NCBI RefSeq assembly: GCF_024345225.1
Contig: NZ_BROD01000001.1
Location: forward strand, 1,116,001 to 1,180,000
Reading direction: 5' to 3'
DNA: 64,000 nucleotides
Source: Clostridium sp. TW13
GTDB taxonomy: Bacteria; Bacillota; Clostridia; Clostridiales; Clostridiaceae
Below the pieces are notes generated by a model. It was given only the letters and a program-made list of their open reading frames with translations, had not been told where the DNA came from and ran no database searches. Numbering within the stretch: position 1 is the stretch's first letter; each line of letters opens with the position of its first letter. A program made the translations under genes and the position numbers. Of this stretch, positions 40,143-49,057 are shown piece after piece.

Positions 40143-41597
40143 TTGCGTAAATTATTTATGTTAGTGTTGGCAGCATTTTTAATATTGCCAATGTTTACTA
40201 TTAAAGCATTTGCAGCAGATGCTAAGGAGGAACTGTCTAAAAGCAATTTCTTTATTGAAAAATCAATAGAAGCTGTAAAATCTGGTGATCTTTCGAAGGG
40301 GAGAGATTTATATGATGAATATAACCAAGCTTGGGGTGAATTGGAAGATGGAGTTAAAGAACAATCTAAACAAGCTTATGGGGATATTGAAGGAAAAATG
40401 GGAATGGTTAAATTTTTATTTACTCAAGACCCAGTACAAAAAGATAAAGTTATAACTGCTTTGAAAGACTTGGAAAAAACTAATGAAGCATTTATAGCAG
40501 GTGAAGGTAATAGTGGAGAAAAAAAAGCTAAAGGGAAAGCAACAAGTATAAAAGATTTAGTAGAACTTTTAGAAAAAGCGAAGAGTCAAATTGAAAGTGG
40601 AGATAATGTCTCAGCCATTAAAACTATGGATACATTTAGTTCATCTTGGTTAGATGTTGAAGGCATAGTTTTAACAAAATCAAAAACTGTTTATGATGAT
40701 GCTGAGAGAGATATGGTTAGTGCAAAAGCATATCTTACCGTAGAGCCAATTCAAAAAGATAAGGCAGTAAAGGTTATTGATAGAATGCATGGATACTTAT
40801 CATTATTAGAGGGAAATACATCATACGGAATAGTAGATGTAATTACAATAATACTTCGTGAAGGTTTAGAAGCACTTTTAGTTGTAATTGCACTACTAGG
40901 TTTTCTTAAGAAATCCGACCAAGAAGATAAGAAATCTTGGATATATGGTGGTGTAGTAATTGGAAGTATAGTAAGTATTGTACTAGCTGTTTTAGTTAAA
41001 CTTTTATTTACATCAGGAACTTTTGGAAACAATAATTTCTTAATTTCAGGATGTACAGGCGTATTTGCAGCTATAATGCTTATTTATGTAAGTTATTGGC
41101 TACATAGTAAATCAGAAGTGTCTTCACGTAATCATGGTATACAAGACAAAAGTTATAAGTCATTAGCTAATGGAAGCTTGTTCTCTTTAGGATTTTTAGC
41201 ATTTTTAGCAGTATTTAGAGAAGGAACTGAAATAGTACTTTTCTATATAGGAATGGCATCTTCAATTAAATTAACTGACTTGTTTTTAGGAATAGCATTA
41301 GGATTTGCAATACTTATAATAATAGCTATATTAATGTTGAAAGTCGGGTTACATATCCCAATGAAGCCATTTTTCCTTGTATCTAGTATATTAGTATTCT
41401 ATTTGGGATTAAAATTCACAGGAATGGGGATTAATGGTCTTCAATTAGCTGGAGTATTACCAGCAACATCTAATGATTCATTACCTACAATATCAGCCTT
41501 AGCAGTATATCCTACATGGCAAGGATTAATACCTCAGGTGTTATTAGTTATTATAGCAGTTGTAGTCACACTACATAATAGATTAAAAACAAATTAA
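40143..41597 (+). CDS. FTR1-family iron permease with N-terminal repeat domain
   Basis: 484 residues: a signal peptide (1-22); two copies of an about 90-residue helical repeat (about 25-115 and 135-225; each S-G-D, a W near the middle and a Q-K-D-K); then seven membrane spans with two R-E-G-x-E iron-binding motifs at 239-243 and 359-363, as in FTR1/EfeU. TTG start supported by AGGAAGTG 7 bp upstream. The neighbouring lipoprotein has three copies of a similar repeat. Under a Fur box, hence a ferrous/ferric uptake role. Confidence 0.9.
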   Translation: MRKLFMLVLAAFLILPMFTIKAFAADAKEELSKSNFFIEKSIEAVKSGDLSKGRDLYDEYNQAWGELEDGVKEQSKQAYGDIEGKMGMVKFLFTQDPVQKDKVITALKDLEKTNEAFIAGEGNSGEKKAKGKATSIKDLVELLEKAKSQIESGDNVSAIKTMDTFSSSWLDVEGIVLTKSKTVYDDAERDMVSAKAYLTVEPIQKDKAVKVIDRMHGYLSLLEGNTSYGIVDVITIILREGLEALLVVIALLGFLKKSDQEDKKSWIYGGVVIGSIVSIVLAVLVKLLFTSGTFGNNNFLISGCTGVFAAIMLIYVSYWLHSKSEVSSRNHGIQDKSYKSLANGSLFSLGFLAFLAVFREGTEIVLFYIGMASSIKLTDLFLGIALGFAILIIIAILMLKVGLHIPMKPFFLVSSILVFYLGLKFTGMGINGLQLAGVLPATSNDSLPTISALAVYPTWQGLIPQVLLVIIAVVVTLHNRLKTN

Positions 41598-41643
41598 ATC
41601 AAAAGAAAAAAACATGATTGAAAAGCAAATGGAGGAGCAATTT

Positions 41644-42663
41644 ATGAAAGCAGTAAGAAAATTATTATTCATAGCAACTTTGGGCATGGCAATTACAATG
41701 ACTGGATGTGGAGTTCAAAAAACACAACAAAACAATTCAACAAAGAGCACAGAAAAAACTTCAGGTCAAGAGAAGAAAGAATTAACTATGAATGATAAAA
41801 GTAAGGATATGAGAGATATTCTTAAGGATATGAGAGTTCAATTATCAAAAAACCAAGAAGATAAAGTTAGCGAAGGTGGGACAAAGTTACAGGAATCTTG
41901 GAAGGAGTTTGAAGAAAAATTTGAGGATGATTTAAAAGATAAGTACTTAGATTTATACGTTAAGATTGAAGACCCACTAGAAGTTATTGAAGCTGCATCT
42001 AAGGTTAAACCTCTAGACTCAAAAGTTCTAAATAAATCAATAGACAAATTAGATGAAGAACTAGTGAAGCTACAAAAAATTGATGCAACTACAACTGGAC
42101 TTGAGAATATGAGAAATGCATTAAAAGAAATGAATGATCAATTAAAGAGCAAAGAAGAAGATAAGGCAATAAAAACTTCAGAAAAATTAGAAGAAAACTG
42201 GAAACCAATTGAAGATGGAATAAAAGATAGCTATAAGGATCTTTATGAAAAAGTTGAATCTCCACTAGGAGCTATTAATGCAGGTGTAAAGATATCCCCC
42301 CTTGATACAAAATCATTATCTGCATCAATTGAAGAATTGGATAAAGAATTAAATCAATTACAAAAATCTATTTCTTTTTCATCAGCACCACAAGACATGA
42401 AAACAGCTCTAGCAAAAATTAAAAAATTCTCATCACCAGTTAATAAAGAGAAAGTTACAAAATATGTTGCAAGATTAGAAAAATATTGGAGCACGAGTGA
42501 AGAGATAGTAAAACAAAAGAATGCTACACTTTATGAAAAAATTGAGGTGCCTATGGGCGCAATACAATCAGCTTCAAAGGCAAGCACAATAGATGCAAAT
42601 ACAATAGTATCTGCAGCAGAACAACTAGATAAATTACTAACAGATATGCAGAACTTAAAATAA
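41644..42663 (+). CDS. lipoprotein with three tandem repeats, likely iron-uptake partner
   Basis: 339 residues. Signal with lipobox A-I-T-M-T-G-C. After a Lys/Ser-rich linker come three about 95-residue repeats (starting near S-K-D-M-R-D, T-G-L-E-N-M-R-N and A-P-Q-D-M-K-T), each with a central W, a D/N-x-x-L-Y-x-K-I/V-E-x-P-L/M stretch and A-x-x-x-x-P/S-L/I-D. The layout parallels the two repeats of the preceding permease. It likely presents iron to FTR1, like EfeO, though it is not recognisably EfeO. AGGAGC precedes the ATG; 46 bp after the permease, so one operon. Confidence 0.75.
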   Translation: MKAVRKLLFIATLGMAITMTGCGVQKTQQNNSTKSTEKTSGQEKKELTMNDKSKDMRDILKDMRVQLSKNQEDKVSEGGTKLQESWKEFEEKFEDDLKDKYLDLYVKIEDPLEVIEAASKVKPLDSKVLNKSIDKLDEELVKLQKIDATTTGLENMRNALKEMNDQLKSKEEDKAIKTSEKLEENWKPIEDGIKDSYKDLYEKVESPLGAINAGVKISPLDTKSLSASIEELDKELNQLQKSISFSSAPQDMKTALAKIKKFSSPVNKEKVTKYVARLEKYWSTSEEIVKQKNATLYEKIEVPMGAIQSASKASTIDANTIVSAAEQLDKLLTDMQNLK

Positions 42664-42751
42664 ATCGTTATATTTGTTTTAAGTTAAACAGAGAAAAATA
42701 GTCATTTAATAAGATAGCAAAAGCAAAAGATTTAAAATAGCAAATTTGTTT

Positions 42752-42807
42752 AAGACCACTTATATAGAAGATGTAATTATATCTTAATATAAGTGGTCTT
42801 ATTTTTG
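42752..42807 (+). terminator. terminator of the iron-uptake operon
   Basis: AAGACCACTTATAT (42752-42765) pairs perfectly with ATATAAGTGGTCTT (42787-42800); ATTTTT follows. Confidence 0.9.
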
Positions 42808-42897
42808 TAGTTTAGTTCAATAGGAAAAGTTCATATAATAAGAAACATGCAAAAAACTGCATTACAAGATAAAAATCAAGTAACACAGTTTTCGATA

Positions 42898-42984
42898 TGG
42901 TGCCGCTGGCCGGACTCGAACCGGCACGGTATCGCTACCGGTGGATTTTGAGTCCACTACGTCTGCCAATTCCATCACAGCGGC
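42898..42984 (-). tRNA. tRNA-Leu (anticodon CAA)
   Basis: On the minus strand the acceptor GCCGCTG pairs with CAGCGGC; A73 and an encoded CCA follow (42898-42900). The anticodon stem GTGGA/TCCAC closes the loop CTCAAAA, giving CAA. A long variable arm (GGTAGCGATACC) and the T-loop GGTTCGAGTCC identify a class II leucine tRNA reading UUG. It looks intact. Confidence 0.95.
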
Positions 42985-43134
42985 AAGTCCTTTATTATAA
43001 TAGCATATAGGTTATGGAAGTGCAAGAAAAATTTAAAAAAAGTTTTTTTGTTGGAATAAAACCCTATTATATGTAAAAAGAATCCAAATAAATGAGGAAA
43101 TTAGTCCAATATATCTAAAAATTTCTGAAAAGTA

Positions 43135-43223
43135 TTGATAATAGGGGGATAAATTTGTTAGAATAAACATGAGCTAAATAAAATTTGACCCACTGGGACA
43201 ACCAATGACCAGTATTTTTTTTT
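43135..43223 (+). promoter_or_regulatory. promoter and leader with possible attenuator before the IscU-like gene
   Basis: TTGATA (43135-43140) and TAGAAT (43159-43164) with an 18-bp spacer, then about 25 bases later a hairpin ACTGG (43192-43196) / CCAGT (43209-43213) followed by nine T (43215-43223). A terminator between promoter and gene suggests attenuation or an iron-sulfur/metabolite-responsive leader. Confidence 0.5.
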
Positions 43224-43270
43224 GTTAAAGATATAAGGTCAAAGTTTAATATTAGGGAGGAGTAAACAAT

Positions 43271-43963
43271 ATGATGTATTCAAAAGAAGTTGAAGAAATG
43301 TGTGTAATTGCTAAAGGTCCAAATCATGGTCCAGCACCTATTCCTGAAGAAGGAAAATGGGTACAAGCTAAAGAAGTAAAAGATATTTCAGGTTTAACTC
43401 ATGGTATAGGTTGGTGTGCACCACAACAAGGAGCTTGTAAGTTAACTTTAAATGTTAAAGATGGAGTTATTCAAGAAGCTCTAGTTGAAACTATAGGATG
43501 TTCAGGAATGACTCACTCTGCAGCAATGGCTTCAGAAATACTTCCAGGAAAGACTATATTAGAAGCATTAAACACAGACTTAGTATGTGATGCTATAAAT
43601 ACAGCAATGAGAGAATTATTCTTACAAATAGTATACGGAAGAACTCAAACTGCATTCTCTGAAGGTGGACTACCTATAGGAGCAGGTCTTGAAGATTTAG
43701 GAAAGGGTCTAAGAAGCCAAGTTGGTACTATGTACGGAACATTAGCTAAAGGACCTAGATACTTAGAAATGGCTGAAGGATATGTTACAGAAGTAGCTCT
43801 AGATGCTGCTGATGAAATAATCGGATACAAGTTCGTTCACCTTGGTAAGATGATGGAAATGATCACAAAGGGAACTGCTGCTGATGAAGCTCTAGCAAAA
43901 GCAACTTCTCAATACGGAAGATTTGATGAAGCTGTAAGAAAAATAAATCCAAGACATGAATAA
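43271..43963 (+). CDS. IscU/NifU-like iron-sulfur scaffold-type protein
   Basis: 230 residues. An N-terminal I-C-like arrangement of Cys (C-V-I-A-K-G, G-W-C-A-P-Q-Q-G-A-C-K-L, I-G-C-S-G-M-T-H-S) and a scaffold-like core followed by a helical tail. This architecture is annotated as an iron-sulfur assembly scaffold-like protein and is nearly always next to the GGGtGRT protein encoded downstream; the biochemical role is not established. AGGGAGGAG precedes the ATG. Confidence 0.8.
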   Translation: MMYSKEVEEMCVIAKGPNHGPAPIPEEGKWVQAKEVKDISGLTHGIGWCAPQQGACKLTLNVKDGVIQEALVETIGCSGMTHSAAMASEILPGKTILEALNTDLVCDAINTAMRELFLQIVYGRTQTAFSEGGLPIGAGLEDLGKGLRSQVGTMYGTLAKGPRYLEMAEGYVTEVALDAADEIIGYKFVHLGKMMEMITKGTAADEALAKATSQYGRFDEAVRKINPRHE

Positions 43964-43991
43964 TAATTAGTAAAAAAAGGAGGACACTATA

Positions 43992-44990
43992 ATGGCATTA
44001 TTTGAAAGTTATGAAAGAAGAATTAATCAAATTACACCTGTACTTGAAAAGTATGGCATGAAAACTATAGAAGACGCTAAAGCAGTTTGTGATGAAAAGG
44101 GTATAAATGTTTATGACATAGTTAAATCTACTCAACCAATCTGTTTTGAAAATGCATGTTGGGCATACATTTTAGGTGCTGCTATAGCAATAAAGAAGGG
44201 TTGTACAGTTGCTGCTGATGCTGCTGAAGCAATCGGAGAAGGACTTCAAGCATTCTGTATCCCTGGATCAGTTGCTGATGATAGAAAAGTTGGACTTGGA
44301 CACGGAAACTTAGGAGCAATGCTTTTAAGAGAAGAAACTAAGTGTTTCGCTTTCTTAGCTGGTCACGAAAGTTTTGCAGCTGCTGAAGGTGCTATCAAAA
44401 TAGCTGAAAAAGCTAACAAAGTAAGAAAAGAGCCATTAAAGGTTATATTAAACGGTCTTGGAAAAGATGCTGCATTCATAATCTCTAGAATTAATGGATT
44501 CACATATGCTCAAACTAAATTTGACTACTATACTGGAAAAGTAACAGTAGTTAAAGAAACAGCTTACTCAACAGGAGATAGAGCTAAGGTTAAATGCTAC
44601 GGATGTGATGATGTTAGAGAAGGTGTTGCTATAATGCACATGGAAGGCGTTGACGTATCAATCACTGGTAACTCAACTAACCCTACAAGATTCCAACATC
44701 CAGTTGCTGGAACATACAAGAAAGAATGTGTTGAACAAGGAAAGAAATACTTCTCAGTTGCATCAGGTGGTGGTACTGGAAGAACTCTTCACCCAGACAA
44801 CATGGCAGCAGGTCCAGCTTCTTACGGTATGACAGATACAATGGGAAGAATGCACTCAGATGCTCAATTCGCAGGATCTTCATCAGTTCCAGCTCACGTT
44901 GAAATGATGGGTCTTATCGGAATGGGTAACAACCCAATGGTTGGAGCTACAGTTGCTGTTGCAGTTGCTATAGAAGAACATACAAGATAA
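43992..44990 (+). CDS. GGGtGRT protein
   Basis: 332 residues with the family signature A-S-G-G-G-T-G-R-T-L-H-P-D-N near residue 255 and G-L-G-H-G-N-L-G-A-M-L. Function unknown; it pairs with the IscU-like protein in many clostridia. Ribosome binding site AAAGGAGGA; 28-bp gap from its partner, so one operon. Confidence 0.88.
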   Translation: MALFESYERRINQITPVLEKYGMKTIEDAKAVCDEKGINVYDIVKSTQPICFENACWAYILGAAIAIKKGCTVAADAAEAIGEGLQAFCIPGSVADDRKVGLGHGNLGAMLLREETKCFAFLAGHESFAAAEGAIKIAEKANKVRKEPLKVILNGLGKDAAFIISRINGFTYAQTKFDYYTGKVTVVKETAYSTGDRAKVKCYGCDDVREGVAIMHMEGVDVSITGNSTNPTRFQHPVAGTYKKECVEQGKKYFSVASGGGTGRTLHPDNMAAGPASYGMTDTMGRMHSDAQFAGSSSVPAHVEMMGLIGMGNNPMVGATVAVAVAIEEHTR

Positions 44991-45037
44991 GAAATTTAAT
45001 AGAGGGTTATAACCTTGGTTTTGACCTTTAAGATATA

Positions 45038-45096
45038 CAAAAAAAATACACACATCTAATAGATTTTAATATCTATGGATGTGTGTATTTTTTTTG
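45038..45096. repeat. 19-bp perfect inverted repeat; bidirectional terminator at the element border
   Basis: CAAAAAAAATACACACATC (45038-45056) and its exact complement (45078-45096) enclose a second small stem (TAGAT/ATCTA). T-runs occur on both strands, so it terminates the GGGtGRT transcript and any leftward one. It lies 42 bp before the integrase gene, at the presumed left end of the mobile element. Confidence 0.8.
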
Positions 45097-45137
45097 TGTC
45101 TAAAAATGTACTCACATCTGTAAGTGTGAGGTGGTAT

Positions 45138-46097
45138 ATGTTGAAAAAAATAAACATGAAAACTAAGGGAACTAATAAGACTTTTGATGATGGATTTGAA
45201 CAGTTTATATTAGAACATTGTGTTATGAAAAATTTAAGACCAAGTACAGAAAAACATTATAGAGAAATAACAAAATACAGTTTCTACAAATTTTATGATA
45301 AGGATACTGAATTACAAAACTTGCAACAAGAAGATATTAATAATTATGTTTTATGGCTTAAAGAAAGAGATATAAAAGAAAGCACAATTAATATACAGCT
45401 TAAAGCATTAAAGACAGTTATTAAGTTTTTTAAAGATAAAGGCTGGATAGATGATTGTATAAAAGTAGCTTTAATTAAAGCAGATATAGAAGAGATAGAA
45501 GCGTATACAGATGAAGAGATATCAAAGTTATTAGTAAAGCCTAACTTGAAAAAATGTACATTTGTAGAGTATCGTAATTGGGTTTGTGTTTGCTTCTTAT
45601 GTAATACAGGTTGTAGACGTTCTACTTTAATAAATATACAACTTGAAGATTTGAATGTAGAAAACGGATACTGTCATTATAGACATACTAAAAACAGAAA
45701 GGCTCAAACAGTACCAATATCACCAAGTATGTGTAATATTATTAAAGAATACTTGGAGTATTTACCACAGGAGTGCATATATTTATTTCCTACTGTTTTA
45801 GGAGAGCAAATGAAAGCAAGAAGTATTTCACATGCTTTAGATGATTACAACCATTCAAGAAATATACAAAGGACAGGAATACACAAATTTAGGCACTGGT
45901 TCTGTAAAAAGAGTGTATTACTGGGCATGGATTTGATTAGGTTACAAAAGATTGTAGGTCATAGTAATTTAGAGGTTTTAAGGAACTACGTTAACTTATT
46001 AACTCAAGATTTAAAGAAAGATGAAGTGATTTTTAATCCATTAGAAGATATCCAAAGAAAAAATAAAGAGACAAAACATATAAAACTTAAAAAGTGA
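45138..46097 (+). CDS. tyrosine recombinase/integrase
   Basis: 319 residues. An N-terminal SAM-like core-binding domain (about 15-105), then a catalytic domain with Arg160 (N-T-G-C-R-R-S), H249-x-x-R252 (H-K-F-R-H), His275 (G-H-S-N) and nucleophile Tyr284. All catalytic residues are present, so it should be active. GAGGTGG precedes the ATG at 45138. It marks the left edge of the integrated element. The attachment site is not identified because the right end is outside the window. Confidence 0.93.
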   Translation: MLKKINMKTKGTNKTFDDGFEQFILEHCVMKNLRPSTEKHYREITKYSFYKFYDKDTELQNLQQEDINNYVLWLKERDIKESTINIQLKALKTVIKFFKDKGWIDDCIKVALIKADIEEIEAYTDEEISKLLVKPNLKKCTFVEYRNWVCVCFLCNTGCRRSTLINIQLEDLNVENGYCHYRHTKNRKAQTVPISPSMCNIIKEYLEYLPQECIYLFPTVLGEQMKARSISHALDDYNHSRNIQRTGIHKFRHWFCKKSVLLGMDLIRLQKIVGHSNLEVLRNYVNLLTQDLKKDEVIFNPLEDIQRKNKETKHIKLKK

Positions 46098-46794
46098 TTC
46101 AATAAAAAAATAACTGATACTCGCCAAAAGTATCAGTTATAAAAACTAAATATAGTTTTATTAATCTTACACCTTCCATTTAGAAAGGTAAGTTAAACCC
46201 GATACAATTAGCTTACCACAAAAATTTTAAAAATGGAAGGTTGGAGGCTTAGTTTCTTGTTGCCTTTTTTAGACAATAAGTTAGTAGTCTTTGCACTAGA
46301 ACTACTATAAAATATCTAGTGGTTTGGTCAGCCAATGCATAAAGTTACCACGTTATATAAAGCTAGTATTAATTATCTTTGTTATAGTGCTAGGAAGGTG
46401 TTTATATGACGTAGGTGCGTGTCAGCCAATACCCTATAAAATAATAGATTCGGTGGTTACTTGGCGTCCTAAAGGGCGGGTAAAGAGTAGTAATTCAACA
46501 TATTGGACAAGTATAATATGGTAAAACTACTTATACAGAAATGTAATTAATAACAAAGATTTAAAGTGATTCCTATTCAACTCAAAACATTATAAGCTTT
46601 AGAGTTAATTTACTTATGCTCACATTCATTTTTTGTTTGTGAGTGTAGGTAAATTAATTTTTTTGCTCAAACCTTTCAATCTAAAACATTATTCTCTTGG
46701 CATTATCTAAAGTCAAGTAGTTAATTTTAAATATTTAGTATATAATCTTAATTATGGGAATATCAACAAAGATAATGTGGGGTGAAGTTAAATT
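46098..46794 (+). ncRNA. candidate structured non-coding RNA region of about 550 nt
   Basis: 697 bp with no convincing protein gene. It starts with hairpin AACTGATACT/AGTATCAGTT (about 46108-46140), then a nested arm CCTTCCATTT (46172-46181) with AAATGGAAGG (46231-46240) enclosing GGTAAG/CTTACC, several smaller stems, two GTCAGCCAATRC copies (about 46328 and 46428) and ends in a strong hairpin with T7 (46602-46665). This looks like a large folded RNA between terminators; it matches no family I can name by eye. Strand plus is inferred from the last terminator. Confidence 0.4.
46602..46665 (+). terminator. terminator of the structured region
   Basis: TTAATTTAC and GTAAATTAA enclose an inner CTCAC/GTGAG stem; seven T follow. 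Confidence 0.75.
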
Positions 46795-47628
46795 ATGAAT
46801 GACACAGTTAAAAATATTATTACAAGTCTTAGTACAAGTTTAGTTGTTAGTTCTATAACATTTGTTCTTGGTTTAAAATCAGGGAAAAATCAATCTGACC
46901 GTCAAATTCTTAGAAATAAATATAGAGATATTAGTGTGCATTTCTCTAATTTACTTGATGGAATTAAAAATGGTAATCCTAAGAAATGGGATGATTTTAA
47001 ATTAATAAAAACATCATCTTGTGATAGGTATATGCCTTTAATAGAAGAAATGAAATTTAATGGGGAATCAATTGAACTTAAACAAGATGTTATTGATAAA
47101 TGTGAGGAACTGGAGTTTAAGTTATTAAAATATGCTGATGAATATCAAGAAAATTTAGAAATAATAAAAGAATACTTAATTAATGAATTAGAAAATTGTT
47201 GTTCAAATTTAATAAAAGAAAAGGATTATGCAATATATACAGCAAAAGATCAAATAAATAAACCTTATATAAATCGTAGTTATAGCATTTTTATTACAGA
47301 TGAAATATTTAAAAATATAATAACAAATTTAGAGAATGATAATCTTAATCTACAAGGAATTTGTTTTGAAAGCAGAGACCGACATAATGGTTGGCATAGA
47401 GTAACGATTTATAAAAATACATTAGATAACATTAAAATTGAGGATTTTTTGAAAAAAATTAATGAACATTTAAAAAATGAACATAGTATTATAGAGTTAT
47501 TAAAAGAACAACAACAATTAATAAATGAAACTAATAACATTATAAACAAAATTAATAAAAGAGTAAGAGAACCATTTACTTTTTTAGAAACTATAACTGG
47601 AGCTGTAGTGGATATATTTAAAGTTTAG
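46795..47628 (+). CDS. membrane-anchored protein of the element, unknown
   Basis: 277 residues. An N-terminal hydrophobic helix (about 9-28), then a long helical, charged cytoplasmic or external region with coiled coil (about 220-265). No family is recognised. GGGGTGA precedes the ATG. Its place right after the integrase suggests cargo such as exclusion or immunity functions, but nothing in the sequence shows it. Confidence 0.6.
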   Translation: MNDTVKNIITSLSTSLVVSSITFVLGLKSGKNQSDRQILRNKYRDISVHFSNLLDGIKNGNPKKWDDFKLIKTSSCDRYMPLIEEMKFNGESIELKQDVIDKCEELEFKLLKYADEYQENLEIIKEYLINELENCCSNLIKEKDYAIYTAKDQINKPYINRSYSIFITDEIFKNIITNLENDNLNLQGICFESRDRHNGWHRVTIYKNTLDNIKIEDFLKKINEHLKNEHSIIELLKEQQQLINETNNIINKINKRVREPFTFLETITGAVVDIFKV

Positions 47629-47813
47629 TTTGTTAAAGCAATAATTTTAAGGTAATTAAAAATAGTCTTTTAGCAAGTAAATATAAAGGTTAGAGGAAAA
47701 TGAAAATAAATTTTTGATTTTAAATGTAATAAAAGGATATTAAGTTATTTTATAGAAATACATTATAACTGGTATGAAGTTCTGGTTAATATTTTATGAG
47801 GGGAAATGATAAT

Positions 47814-48095
47814 ATGAGTGGATATACTTTTTCAGTAGGAGAGGAAATTAAAAATAGAGCATATAAGGAATTAGTAGATGAACTAAAAAAAGTTACAAAT
47901 AAATACAAAGAATTAGAAGAATTAGAAGTTGAATATTTCAAAAAGTATCTTTTAAATGAAACAGGTATAAATGATGATATGATTGAATTAAAGGAAATGA
48001 GAACAAAAATTGAAAATGAAAGACAAGTTAAATTTAATTTAGAATCAGATTTAAATTCTTTAGAAGAAAAATTCAAATCTTCATATGGTAAATAA
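47814..48095 (+). CDS. small coiled-coil protein, unknown
   Basis: 93 residues, nearly all helical with charged heptad-like spacing (E-L-V-D-E-L-K-K-V-T-N-K-Y-K-E-L). The ATG at 47814 is chosen because GAGGGG lies about 10 bp upstream; an ATG at 47796 overlaps that site. Confidence 0.55.
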   Translation: MSGYTFSVGEEIKNRAYKELVDELKKVTNKYKELEELEVEYFKKYLLNETGINDDMIELKEMRTKIENERQVKFNLESDLNSLEEKFKSSYGK

Positions 48096-48119
48096 TTTGT
48101 CACGGAGATATAAAAAAAT

Positions 48120-48245
48120 GAGGCTAATGTTAAAGAAAATAATACTTATAAAGATATTGAATAATTAGCGAAGTTAAAAGATAAGGGGTTTTTAAGAGAA
48201 GAAGAATTCGCAGAAAAGAGAAAGGTATTATTGGCAACAGTATAA
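48120..48245 (+). pseudogene. broken SHOCT-domain gene
   Basis: In one frame the tail reads I-E-stop-L-A-K-L-K-D-K-G-F-L-R-E-E-E-F-A-E-K, a clear SHOCT signature (I-E-x-L-x-K-L-x-x-x-G-x-x-x-x-x-E-F-x-x-K) in which the Gln-like position of I-E-Q-L is a TAA at 48162-48164, consistent with CAA to TAA. No start codon or ribosome binding site precedes it in frame. It is too short for an ORF caller. SHOCT proteins are common near phage integrases. Confidence 0.6.
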
Positions 48246-48264
48246 TAAAGGGGATTATAAAAAT

Positions 48265-49014
48265 ATGAAATTGTCATTAAAAAAGAAGATAATTATTGGA
48301 ATAAGTGTAATTATATTAATAACTTCTGTAGTGGGTTTTAAAAAATATCAATACACAACAGGATTTGGGATGTCTGTAGAGTCAAAGAAAAATAGATTGG
48401 AACATTTAATAAAAAATGAAGATTATTATGAAGCAAGGGAATTAACATATACTTATTTTATAACTGATCCGAATAACAGAGATGATATGATTACCATAGT
48501 AGACATTTGTGCTGATAATAGATTTACAAGTTTTTCTCAAGCAGAAGAATATAAACAAAAATGTGAAGATGAAAAAAGAAAGCAAGATGAATTAAAAAAG
48601 AAGGAAGAAGAAGCTAAAGTTGACAATGAATATACTAAAATTGTAGATGAAGTAAATAGTATTAATATTAGCAATATGACTAAAGAACAATTAACTAAAT
48701 ATGTAAATGAATATATGGATTTTTTAAATAAATATAATAATAAAAATTATGATTTAACAGTAAAAAACTTATCCAATTTGAAATTTAAATATGCTTATTC
48801 TCATGCAGACCGTTATTTTGATTTATATAAAAATATGGAAAGATACGAATTAAAAATAGGTATGACAAAAGACGAAGTAATAGCCTTTACAGATTATGTA
48901 TATCCCGAACATATAAATAAAACAACTACAAGTAGTGGGACACATGAACAATATGTATTTGGTGGAATTTACCTGTATTTTGATAATGGAACACTTACAA
49001 GCTTTCAAAATTAG
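48265..49014 (+). CDS. membrane-anchored protein with BamE/SmpA-like C-terminal domain
   Basis: 249 residues: an N-terminal membrane anchor (about 8-25), a charged coiled coil (about 90-125), and a C-terminal domain with L-K-I-G-M-T-K-D-E-V and Y-V-F-G-G-I-Y-L-Y-F-D-N-G-T-L, the pattern of small SmpA/OmlA-like folds often found in Firmicutes surface lipoproteins. AAGGGGAT precedes the ATG. Role in the element unknown. Confidence 0.6.
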   Translation: MKLSLKKKIIIGISVIILITSVVGFKKYQYTTGFGMSVESKKNRLEHLIKNEDYYEARELTYTYFITDPNNRDDMITIVDICADNRFTSFSQAEEYKQKCEDEKRKQDELKKKEEEAKVDNEYTKIVDEVNSINISNMTKEQLTKYVNEYMDFLNKYNNKNYDLTVKNLSNLKFKYAYSHADRYFDLYKNMERYELKIGMTKDEVIAFTDYVYPEHINKTTTSSGTHEQYVFGGIYLYFDNGTLTSFQN

Positions 49015-49057
49015 ATAATTTTAAATATAAGTATATTTTTAGGGGATGAAATTAAAA

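Larger units (their letters stand above)
42664..43270. other. intergenic region with terminator, tRNA and promoter
   Basis: Contains, in order, the operon terminator, a minus-strand tRNA-Leu and the promoter and leader of the IscU-like gene. No protein gene is seen. Confidence 0.7.

Noticed and set aside
42898-42984. tRNA-Leu as the attachment site of the integrase
   Set aside because: It is intact, 2.1 kb away, and two conserved chromosomal genes lie between it and the integrase.
46324-46524. 66-residue open frame in the stem-rich region after the integrase
   Set aside because: No ribosome binding site, odd composition, and it overlaps RNA-like stems and direct repeats.
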